Origin: Sphagnum compactum
Lineage: Eukaryota > Bryophyta > Sphagnopsida > Sphagnales
Assembly: GCA_965153455.1 (NCBI GenBank)
Contig: OZ234497.1
Span: 18,965,872-19,029,871, forward strand
Direction: 5' to 3'
DNA length: 64,000 nt
The notes below the pieces were generated by a model. That model saw only the letters and a program-made list of their open reading frames with translations. It was not told where the DNA came from and did no database searches. Numbering within the stretch: the stretch's first letter is position 1; each line of letters opens with the position of its first letter. Positions 26,101 to 35,224 of the stretch are shown in pieces. A program made the position numbers and the translations under genes.

Positions 26101-27599
26101 TAGGGCACACAAACAAGAAACCATCATTAGGGCATTCATAGCAAAAGTTTCATTAATTCATTGTCCATCAACTCAAGGGATTGTGACCACCATGACTTCA
26201 AGAGAATAATTTGAAATCTACTCAATAAGGTTTTTTGGTCAATAAGGGTGTCAATATATAAGTGGATTTGACCACTCAAAGGATGACCAGATTAGGGTAA
26301 AAGTTTCCAATACAATGATTTCACTGTTTCTTTTGTTTTTCATTTATTCCTTTCCTCTTTTACATCTTAATAGGCTCTATCATGCTTGGGTGAAGTAACC
26401 ACTAAGCCCTTCAAATATGCAAGCAAACATATTTATGCATCCCAAGAATTCACATAGGAATTTGTCAAGGAGAATTTGTTGACATTGTTAACCAAGGAAA
26501 TTTTGATAAGATTGCATTCCTACATTGAAATTGTGACAAAGGATTTTGAAGTTAACATGTACACAAAATGACTTTGAGTTAGTTTGCCAAAGACAAGTTG
26601 TGACATTCAAAAAGACACATCACTAGACCAAAATGTAAGTACAAGTGTAACATGGATGCAACATTTGTCATTGTCTTTTAAAGTTTAATTGGCATTTGCA
26701 CCATTTTCATGGCTTCACATTAGGGCTCAAAGAGTGATGGTGAATAACACAAGTTCATGAGCAAAGTAGGAGATTTTATAGAACCTTGTAAGAATTTATG
26801 TTGAACTGATCAATTTTAGAAGCAGGAGTAATTAGATCCAGATATTGGAAGCTTGGGAAGGAGAGGTGAGGAGATTCTCATACCGTGGAATCATTAAGCT
26901 GCCAATGAGGTTCTTGCCAATCTCTGCTAAATCATTTTGCTTGCCAAGGAGTTCAACATCATAGGAAACAAAGAGGATCCGAGCACTGTCTTTCATGTCC
27001 TCGAGCAACCATTTTTCAGGCCAACATACGGGCTTCACTCCACCTTTGGTGCAGCTCGATATCCATGTATCCTTCCACTGATTGTTTTCCCCAGAGCTGA
27101 TGCCATGAAAAAATAAGATGACCAAGTTGGGGTTAATGCACTGTGGATTCAGGTCATGCACAGTCTGCAAGTGGTCAAAAGCCAGGAGACATAGTCAAAT
27201 ACATATATCAACAAATTCTGATCCTTCAATCAGTCAATAAGTAAACCCAACAATTCTTGAATCAAAAGAGTGACATAAAAGCAAGAAAGCGTGTAGACAC
27301 TCAAATCTTAGTCCAATCCTCCTGTCCAGCGGTACTTAAGACTCGAAATGAAGGAGGACAACAAGTGTGAACAGTTTCTCTTTTGGAAAAACGGGACAAA
27401 ATAGCCTATGTGGAAGACAGAAAGCTCACAGCACATCAAAGAAATTTGTGGCATACTTAGATCTGTGAGAGAAAGAGCCACAAACATTAGATCTCTCGGA
27501 TCATTGCTACAACCAAAATTATGGATGTAGGTGCTGCCAAAAGCCAAATGGTAAGGAGAAAAAGGCCATCGAAATGGTTTTACTCACAGGAGCAGCCAT
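19260..27599 (-). CDS. Tandem alpha/beta hydrolase - CCCH finger - DUF1221-like bundle - kinase fusion gene
   Basis: Proposed coding exons: 27599-27588, 27164-26884, 26099-25688, 25251-25099, 23628-23342, 23095-22723, 22350-22198, 21524-21186 and 20930-19260. Every junction has GT/AG borders and matching phase, giving about 1,225 codons. Exon 1 encodes only MAAP. Residues 1-286 and 287-557 are two SERAC1/PGAP1-like hydrolase domains with nucleophile elbows GYSLGG (Ser 113) and GYSFGG (Ser 399). Residues 558 to about 712 resemble the last two fingers of plant ZFN-type CCCH proteins. A helical DUF1221/MLKL-like bundle and a complete kinase domain follow. Two single-base disruptions (about 20881 and 20150) break the last exon, and together they restore frame. 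The kinase may also have a further exon, because CTCATG|GTATGT near the stop resembles a donor. It could instead be two adjacent genes, but the unbroken phase chain favours one. Function is inferred only: perhaps immune or cell-death signalling. Confidence 0.7.
20150..20803 (-). other. Helical-bundle domain (DUF1221 / MLKL N-terminus-like)
   Basis: About 215 helical residues before the kinase. The pattern [16 protein letters not shown], a later segment [18 protein letters not shown] and a following amphipathic helix resemble the DUF1221 domain, which precedes kinases in plants and is thought to fold as a four-helix bundle like the MLKL N-terminus and RPW8-type coiled coils. It sits in a frame different from both the CCCH part and the kinase. 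Confidence 0.6.
20803..21524 (-). other. Captured ZFN-type CCCH segment, one finger decayed
   Basis: Exon 21524-21186 and the start of the next exon (from 20930) read [10 protein letters not shown], then [30 protein letters not shown], and, after one surplus base, NCKFDHPFG. This is the layout of the last two CCCH fingers and linker in plant ZFN proteins, which bind RNA or DNA. The second finger keeps the C-x8-C-x5-C-x3-H pattern once the extra base is ignored. In the first, the second Cys is Tyr, the third is Leu and the His is Leu, so it cannot bind zinc in the usual way. Confidence 0.75.
22198..23628 (-). other. Alpha/beta hydrolase module 2 of the fusion gene
   Basis: Three exons: 23628-23342 (287 nt, ends phase 2), 23095-22723 (373 nt, ends phase 0) and 22350-22198 (153 nt, phase 0). 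It contains [10 protein letters not shown] where the usual HG dipeptide is [11 protein letters not shown], the nucleophile elbow [17 protein letters not shown], and a C-terminal His in SDHIEVCKP at position 25 of the last exon. This is the layout of SERAC1/PGAP1-like lipases. Confidence 0.8.
25099..27164 (-). other. Alpha/beta hydrolase module 1 of the fusion gene
   Basis: Three exons: 27164-26884 (281 nt, phase 2), 26099-25688 (412 nt, phase 0) and 25251-25099 (153 nt, phase 0). It contains VILFFHG with the HG oxyanion dipeptide, [26 protein letters not shown] where module 2 has PHAG, and the His in ANHLTICKP, again at position 25 of the last exon. The order and phases mirror module 2. Confidence 0.82.
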
Positions 27600-28250
27600 T
27601 GCTGGTGGGCGGTATGGAGACAAGGGGTGGCGTAGAGAAACAAGAACTGCAAACAGTCCTTAGATCAGGAAAACACACGAAGAAGGAATAGAAGAAACTC
27701 GGAGGTCGTCTCTGACACAATATTATCTCTTCAAATTGCACCGCTTGAAGAAGTGAAGACTATGAACCGAGGGAAGTATACAAGAAGAGGGCCAGAAACG
27801 GAATCGAAGGTTCTATTTTAGGTATCGTAGGGGGTCCCAAGATATAAAGTAGGGCTCGGTTTAGGCTTCCCTCACTTCTGTCGGTTTAAGGCATGTTCGG
27901 CCTGCTTACGTCCAAGACAACTTAGTCCACGGTCTACAACAACGTGCCGATCCAGCACATTGAAACACATGCAAATCAATATTATCCTGACACGCTCAGC
28001 AATATTCAATCTATTCAGCTCCATGAGTCCTCACGCTTGTGGAACAACAGTGAAACATGCAAACTATTAATATTATTTTGGGTCCTTTGTTTTGTCCAGT
28101 GCTTACCGATGGTGGGTGGGTATCCGAAATGAACTGAGAATCCCCGTCAGGAGTTCATTGCTGAGTTCTCACTAGGAAAATCGTCAGATATCATTTACAA
28201 TGATACTAGTTTGAACCCCGTGCCTAATGCACAGGTGTGTTATTTCAACA
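27600..28250. promoter_or_regulatory. 5' flank of the fusion gene
   Basis: Lies upstream of the MAAP start codon at 27599. The first 150-200 bp probably hold the 5' UTR. Near 28210-28240 the text TACTAGTTTGAACCCCGTGC followed by GCACAGG forms an imperfect palindrome that resembles termini of some plant repeats. No core promoter motif is clear. Confidence 0.4.
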
Positions 28251-28259
28251 ATGTTTTGT

Positions 28260-29050
28260 TCATGTTTTAGTTTTTTTTAAAAACTTTTATCTTTTTTATT
28301 TTTTATTTTTATGTGTTTTCTGTTTTTATTATTATTTTGTATAATAAAAATAAAGTGTTTCTTTTTCACTTTTGTATTTTTGTTTATTTGGATGCAAGTT
28401 TGAGGTTTGGAGAAAGAAGAGACACCTCATTCTTTTTCAAGTAGGGTTTTTCTTCATTATTATAAGTTTTATTTTTTCTTATTTTTTACTCTTTATTTGG
28501 TTTCTTCTTTTTTGTAATTTTTTTCTTTTAAAATGATTTTACTGTATTTCCCTTTCCTTGTTTCATTTGTTTCCATTCCTTTTTTATAGTTTTCGTGTTT
28601 TTACTTTTTTTTGTTTATGTTTGTTTCATGTTTTATTTTTTCTATTCTTATTTTGTCTATCTTCATTTTTTTCTATTTTTATGCGTTTATTTATTTATTT
28701 AGTTTCTATTTTTTTTCCAAAACAATTCTAGTTTTTCTAATATGTTTTATAATAAAAATAATTAAAAAGAACCTTTTTATTTTTGTTTGATTAGATGCAG
28801 GTTTGAAGTTTGGAAAAAGAAGACAAACCTCATTTTTTTTTCAATATGGTTTTTTTTCTCTTTCTTTTGCTCTCTGTTTTGTTTCTTATTTTTTGTCATC
28901 TATTTTTTAATTTTCTTTTAAGATTATTTTACTGTATTTCCCTTTTTGTTTCATGTTTAAGTGTTTACAAAAAGTTTCTAATTGTTAAAGTGTTTTTCTG
29001 TTTTCTTTTTTTTCTAGTTTTTTCCCTTTTTAAAATATATATTTGTTCTG
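28260..29050. repeat. T-rich diverged duplication, about 400-bp unit
   Basis: The phrase GATGCAAGTTTGAGGTTTGG near 28391 recurs as GATGCAGGTTTGAAGTTTGG near 28795, and TTTTACTGTATTTCCCTTT occurs near 28536 and 28926. Spacing is about 390-405 bp. The plus-strand frame at 28810-29115 is only a Phe/Leu translation of the T-rich DNA. Confidence 0.6.
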
Positions 29051-29194
29051 TTTGGATGGATGACGGATGGACGGATGGAAAGCTTCATTTCATCCCGACG
29101 TCCTTTACTATATAGAATTCAATATTGGAGTTGATATCTAATACATAGGGTCTCATTGGGGTGAGAATCAATCTTTGAGACTCTGTCCATAGGA

Positions 29195-29313
29195 GAAGGG
29201 TCTGAAAATAGACCCTTCCAGATTTGACCCTTCTATATTTGAGATCCGAGCCTGTGGCCGGTAGGCCAAGGGAACAGGTCGAAAATTTGGAAGGGTCTAT
29301 TTTCAAACCCTTC
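29195..29313. repeat. Fold-back element, 26-bp inverted repeats
   Basis: The left arm 29195-29220 (GAAGGGTCTG...CCTTCCA) and the right arm 29288-29313 are inverted copies that match at 25 of 26 positions. Each arm also contains the small palindrome GGGTCT-n6-AGACCC (left) or its equivalent. The loop is 67 bp. It could be a small fold-back transposon remnant. No product. Confidence 0.75.
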
Positions 29314-29489
29314 CCCTAGGTAAAGATCAGTGTGGTTTTTCTTTCAACTTCTTTTAATAAAGAAAGACAAAAAGTGACAAAATGGAAAAAACGATGCAAA
29401 TGTGCAAAAGATAAAGTACTGAGAAACTGTACCTTCTGAAATGTGGAAGGCCCCCCCTACATGAAGCCCTTGAACATTTTGTGTCAACA

Positions 29490-30330
29490 GATGTGAGAAG
29501 AAGGTGTACAGCCAAATGATATCACTTTTATTTCGTCTTCTGTCAGTTTGTAGCCATTCAGGTCTGGTGGATGAAGGTATGCGCTGCTATGCTTCAATGG
29601 TCACAGACTATATTATTGCTGCAAAATTGGAACATTACACTTGTATGGTCAACCTTCTTGGCTGTGCTGGCCATCTACAGAGAATATGGTCATGGCAATG
29701 CCCTGTAAACCACATGTGGCTGCATGGATGGCTTTGCTTGGTGCTTGCAGAATTTGTTGTAATGTGGAGATGCCAGAACGTGTTGCCAAACGAATTCTTG
29801 AAATGGAGCCTGACATTGCTACTGGTTATGTGCTGCTGCTGTCAAACATCTGTACTGCTGCTGGCAACAGGCTTTTCTGTGATAATGTTGAATGACAGAG
29901 AAAGGAAAAAGGTGTGAAGAAACAACTGGGTCACACCTAGATTGAAGTGAATAATGAGGTGCATACGTTTGTAGTAGGGGATCAAGACCACCCACAGATC
30001 ATGGAAATTCATGCAGAACTGCAGAGATTGCCAAGGCTCATGCATGATGCAGGGTATGTGCTGTGTACAAAATTTGTTCTGCATGATGTGGAAGAAGAGC
30101 AAGTGCTGCATTTGTGTCACCATAGCCAGAAATTGGCTATTGCATTTGGGCTCATCAACACAGCTCCTGATACTCCTCTCTGAATAAGAAAAAATCTGCA
30201 GGTTTGTGAAGATTGCCACACTTCCACCAAGTTCATCTCAAAAATAGTTGGGAGATCAATCATGGTGAGGGATCCCAATCGCTTTCATCACTTTGAAGAT
30301 GGTGTTTGTTCTTGTTTGGACTACTGGTGA
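29490..30330 (+). pseudogene. DYW-class PPR protein, decayed C-terminal part
   Basis: Translation over three frames gives the C-terminal half of a DYW-type pentatricopeptide repeat protein. The family edits organelle RNA (C to U), and its DYW domain is the deaminase. Visible pieces are VQPNDITF (about 29508), AAWMALLGACRI (about 29726-29760), then an E/E+ region with VNNEVHTFVVGDQDHP (about 29946-29993), the segment HSQKLAIAFGLIN, and [17 protein letters not shown] with a final DYW directly before TGA at 30328-30330. Stops and frameshifts break it (for example near 29548, 29895 and 30181). In the zinc-binding stretch the HxE motif is lost (HSQ in place of HSE), so it would not be active. The 5' PPR repeats are absent. 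Such genes are very numerous in ferns and lycophytes. Confidence 0.88.
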
Positions 30331-33300
30331 TGCCAGTAATCTGTCCTGTCAATCAGTATATCAAGCTCACTTGGTTTACAGTAGCATGTCTAGTGGTATG
30401 GTCTGAAGAAAAAAGTGTCTCTCTCTCTTTTTCTTTTTGACTTGATGACTCATTGAAGCTTGAGAGGAGCCCTTTCAAAATTCAACTACAAACGCTGAAC
30501 TTCAAAAAATCCTTTTGAATTCTCATAAAACAAGAAATTTCAGAACAGACTTGATGTTCAGTTATCTCTCTATTTCATCGCCATCAACAATTGTTGCTTG
30601 GTTTGACACCATGTTCTGTGACATCACATGCCTCAAATGGAGGAATGGAACAAAAATGTCAGCCCCCTGTTGAAAAATGGAGGGTTTTGTTTGGAAGGCA
30701 CACCAAAATGGGCTCTGGTGGCTGTGACATTACACAAGTTAAAGTAGGTGTCAGATGCCTGACCAAGGAGTTTGCTGCTGCATTGCAACAGATCATTAAT
30801 GAATACATCAAAGCCCTACAGAATTATTATGGTATGTTGAACCCCTGAAGCAGAACTAGGAAACCTCTAAGCAGAGATTCTTCCCTGCTGAGTAATTCCA
30901 ATGTCATTCAACTATGATTTCATCACAAGAAAGACGCAAGGCTGCTGGAATTTCTGATTTTATCTGTTCCTCCTCTGTCTTCCTACAAGCAATTTACCTC
31001 AAAGGTGTTGCACTGGTTTGTGATTATTGATTGCTTCCTTCTCTCTGCAATAACCTGTCAAAGTTTGGTTGAGGACAAAGTGAACCAATACAGAGAGAAC
31101 ATGAAAGAACGATATGGGGTTGGTAGAATGTGCTGGTGAACAACACTCTCTTTTCACCCTGGATTTGTCTGTTTTCATCAGCTGGACAGCAAGTACCTGC
31201 AGATGTCTTGTTGTCACCAAAACCTGCAAAGATCATGAAATGTGAAGAAGCTCCGGCTGCAGATCCCTGTTTGTCTCAATTGTCTCCCAATTTGTCCAGA
31301 TCAGCCAGGAATGTGTGCCAGTCTTTGATGGCATAGTGAAATTTTAGAGCAGAACCAAAATGATGACCCAAACCTGCCAAATTGAAGCTGCTAGAGATCA
31401 AGCTCCTTGGCTCATGCTCATTCCCTTGTGCGTCAACTATCTCCCTGTTGAATGATGCAAGCTCAATTCCAAACAAAACTTGTATCCCAGGGCTGCAATC
31501 TTGAGAAGGGAGGGGGTATGGTTGATTTATGGCCCCAACGTTGATGATTAAGTGTACAGTTTGCTTGGATCCCATGGACAGCCCTGAAGTTTTTTAGAAA
31601 TTTAGGCTGCTTGAAGTTCATTCAGGCGGTCCACAGGGTGAAGTGGACTTTGGCAATTTAGCAAAATAGTCAAATGGCCAAATAGCAATGTGGAGTGGCA
31701 ACTTGGGAATGCAAACATGGCAACATAGACTTGACAATTGGGCAATTTGGGACTTTGTAATTTTGGAAAGTGGAATTGGGAAAAAGGTAAAGTCAACTTG
31801 GCAACATAGCCAAATTGCAATGTGGACTTCATGTTTTGGTAAGTGAACTTGAGAAACAGGACAAGTGAAATAGGCAAAATAGCCCAAGCAATGGTATTCC
31901 ATACAGTGGCAGCAACAAACACTTCTATTACCAGGGTTTTTCTGTTTTTGAATTTTGTGATATTGAAAATCTGACAAATTTTCCAACATCTTAGAAAAAT
32001 TAGTCAAATTTATGCTGGAAAACAAAATCTTACAAAATCTTACAAACTTTTTTTTTCAAAAAACTACCAAATTTGTCAAAATAAATACACTGATTGCCAC
32101 CAAGGTAAAGCTCCATTTTTTTGGTTCAGAAAGGGAAAGAAGAAGAAAATCTTTATTTTGCTGAGAGGAAAATACATAACCAAACAAAAAAGGGAGAATT
32201 AGCTTCCGTGAGAAGAGATGTAAAAATCCAAAGAAAATAAAAAGATGTGAAACTCCATCCCACTTCTGCACTCTCTCTCAATCCTTCTCTTTCTTGCATT
32301 CTTGATCTTTGTAATGCTTGTTCTTTATCATGACCCAGAATGAAATGGGAAAATGCATACCTAGTTCACAATGGAGGCAAACTTCAGACAAAGAAGGCCA
32401 GGTGTGAAAGTGAAGTTGCCAATGAAGATGTAGCAAAAGTGATAGGGTCAAACCATCTGCAAACAATCATGGTAGAACATGAAATATGTGCCCAAAAATT
32501 GGGGGTAGAAGAGAATCTTGCTGTTCCACTACTCTTTAGCACCCCCAGGTCTACTCTCATTCATCATTCAAACATACACTTCCAGGCCTGATGAGATAGA
32601 TCTCAACTCACAAGCGCACATTTTTGTGCAATTCAATGTCAGATTTCACATACCATGATACACATGGACCTTGAATTCTTAATTTTTTATGTTTTGTTAC
32701 TACCTTATACTGTCCTTTTTCCATGACACAACAACTGTTTTCTACATATGCATAGACCCAGATCATGAGCTGGGTCATGAGTTGTGCTCATGTTTTGTAC
32801 CCGGTAAATTATTTCCTTCCCCTTCACTCCTTTGCTTCCATTTGTTGCAATCAGGAAACAGTCTGTTGTGGTGCTTTCCTTATTCTTCCCATGATGTTTT
32901 TGTTTACTAACCCATTGTGTCTTACAGCAAAGATGCCTGAAACTCAGATTGACTAAGGAAACGAACAAAAAAGCATTTCGTAACCCTCTATTATACCATC
33001 ATTACTCCAGTTCTTACACCATCCTTTGCTGAGACATACTTACCAACACCTGCACCTTATTCAAATGGAATACTCAGAACATTCAATTGATATCAATGTC
33101 CATGACTGCAAACATGAACTTCCCAGAATTCTTCGTAATTACAATGTTCTTTGGACATGTAACTAAAGAACACATAGTCATGTGACCAATTAACACAATC
33201 ATAGCCAACACTAACTTATCATAGATTTTAAAGCACAGCACCACCAATTACTCACAGTTTCCAACGGTGAACTTGATACAAATATAATCTACATTTTTTG

Positions 33301-33464
33301 CTTGCAGAATGACATAACAAACCACATCTTGTCTTATCACTCTCAGCTTTTGTTTAACCATCATTATAGATCTTGATCTGCAGTGAGATAGTGTTACAAG
33401 CATCATGCATACAAGTACAAAACAAATGCACAGCCACTCATGAAAAGAATAATTTTCAAAAGTG
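30331..33464. other. Intergenic, nothing coding recognised
   Basis: Short frames only. It includes a low-complexity stretch (31630-31880) and the 3' flank of the downstream minus-strand gene. Confidence 0.4.
31630..31880. repeat. Cryptically simple repeat rich in GGCAA / GTGGACTT
   Basis: Short phrases such as GTGGACTT, GGCAACATAG, CAATTTGG, AAATAGC and AATGTGGA recur irregularly. No fixed period. The opposite strand reads as Pro/Phe/Leu-rich frames that are not believable genes. Confidence 0.55.
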
Positions 33465-35224
33465 TTATGCATCCTCAACTTGCTGGCGCAAAATTTTTAT
33501 CTTTAACCCTAAGTTTTGAAGCTCTTCATTCACACTGTCAGAATTCTGTACTACAATCCTGCCTTTCTCCCTCACCTGGTTCAGACTCTCCGGGTCATCA
33601 TCAGCAAGGAGGCCAGGAAAGTACACCAGGATTCCTAGAAACACAAGCACATATCTTAGGAAGCTCACCAGATTTGCTCTGAACCCTAGCGGCTTTTTGG
33701 AGGACCTCGACAAGTCGTCAAGTCGCTCGCCCGCTAACTGTATGGCTGTCTCCAGATTGTAAAGAGACGATTTCGTCCAGTTGAGCTCTACGTCAAGTTT
33801 ATCAGCAGTTCTATTGATTTTCTTCAACGCCCTAAGAGCTGTGTCAAGATGACCAATTGTCGCCTGCATATCCTTGGCCCAGCTTATGGAAAGACGTGCC
33901 ACTGCTGCACCTGCTGCACCTGCTTTAGCAACCCCGGCTGCTGTACCTGCTTTGGCAACGCCGGCTGCTGTACCTGCTTTGGCAACCCCGGCTGCTGCAC
34001 CTGCTTTCGCAACTCCGGCCGCTGCGCCTGCTTTCGCAACCCCAGCTGCTGCCCCTGCTTTCGCAACTCCGGCAGCTGCGCCTGCTTTCGCAACCGCGGC
34101 TGCTGCACCTGCTTTAGCAACCCCAATCCCGGCTGCTGTTGCAACGCAATTACCAATCGTGGGATGGACTACGTAAGCCGTTGCGCAAGCCGCCAAGGTA
34201 AGCCCGGCCGCGGCAACCCCGACGCATTTCCATACACGACTAGTAGTCACTGCCTTCTTTTCCGACAAATTCTTGATGGCCAACTGACTCTTAGATAGGA
34301 GCTTCCGGTATTCCTCCATGGTGCTTTTTATTTCCTCTTCCATGTCGGATAGAATCTGAGACACGACATTCAACAAATCTTATAAACACAGCCAGGAGAC
34401 TCCTTTAGAGACCACTAAGAAAGAAGCCGATGCATGAAGATATGGAGGAGAAGCTTTGACATGACACAATCGATCATTCAACCGGGATAGTCAGCCTCAG
34501 AGGAAAAGAAGGATTTCTCACATTGGCCAATGCATTTGGCCGGGACGGATCGATGTCCTGGGTTAGGCTGGTAGTTGGTTGGCTTCCCTCCTGACGCAAA
34601 GTAATACATTCCGAAACCTCAATAGTGTGAGTGCAGTCCGAGGAATTTCCAAAGATATAGAACACACAGAAAACAACACTAGTTCCCTGTTTTTTATATC
34701 TTTCACGAGCGTATCACGCGCTCTTGGCAATTCATCCTCTTGTGCCACGTTCAATGAGGCTCGCTACGCACATATTCATACTAACAAGTCGAGCTTGCGG
34801 TGATTTGAAGGCATTTGCTCACCTGAACGCCTCGAGCTTTGGCAATCAACTTCTTTATTCTCTCTATGTCGTTAGGATGTTTCTCCGCAGCATCTCCTGC
34901 CTCCCTAAACTTTGCAAATATGTTTTGCAAATTTCCCTTGCATCGTGTCAAGAAATCCACCAGGTACAATGTCTTCATATTGCAGCGCTTCAGAGAGCTC
35001 TTCATGACCTCCTGAATTTCCGGATCTGATGTGTTTGCGATAATCCCCATTTGTTTGTGGACAAGCATGATGAGGTTCACAGCATTCGTGAGCAACGGAA
35101 TCCAGTCGGACTTCCCCAAGCTATCCGCGATTTTGACCGTCACTGCCGCGATTTTCTCCATTCCGTCCTGAGTTGGAGCAGCCTTTGCAGAAGCTGCCTT
35201 CGACCCAGTATCGAATCCCTCCAT
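33465..35224 (-). CDS. Helical protein with long Ala/Gly repeat, function unknown
   Basis: Two exons, 35224-34823 (134 codons, CAG|GTGAGC donor) and 34355-33465 (296 codons plus stop), joined in phase 0; 430 residues. I do not recognise a named family. Residues about 20-165 are helical with coiled-coil character and vaguely resemble HeLo/MLKL-type bundles. A hydrophobic stretch VGVAAAGLTLAACATAYVV (about 179-197) leads into eight tandem copies of a VAKAGAAAG-like 9-mer (about 213-285). Another helical region follows, then a clear membrane segment RYVLVFLGILVYFPGLLA (about 368-385) and a charged C-terminal helix. Helical arms flanking an Ala/Gly hydrophobic hairpin recall alpha-helical membrane-inserting proteins (ApoL or ClyA-like), but this is only an analogy. 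The ATG at 35224 is chosen because in-frame upstream codons offer no ATG. Both reading frames are intact. Confidence 0.72.
33903..34121 (-). repeat. Eight tandem 27-bp coding repeats
   Basis: In-frame 27-bp units such as GCTTTAGCAACCCCGGCTGC (plus-strand text) encode VAKAGAAAG with variants Ala-to-Thr in units 6 and 7. Only third positions and a few codons differ, which suggests recent expansion or conversion. On the plus strand the same DNA gives Cys-rich and Ala/Pro-rich frames that are artefacts. Confidence 0.92.

Noticed and set aside
28810-29115. Phe/Leu-rich plus-strand frame resembling a membrane protein
   Set aside because: Translation of T-rich duplicated DNA.
33903-34121. Regularly repeated 27-bp units considered as a CRISPR array
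   Set aside because: No spacers: units are directly adjacent and in frame within a plant exon.
33849-34298. Cys-rich plus-strand frame with CCTCF-type repeats
   Set aside because: It is the complement of the 27-bp repeats coding the Ala/Gly stretch. It has no splice or start context, and the minus-strand gene explains the open frame.
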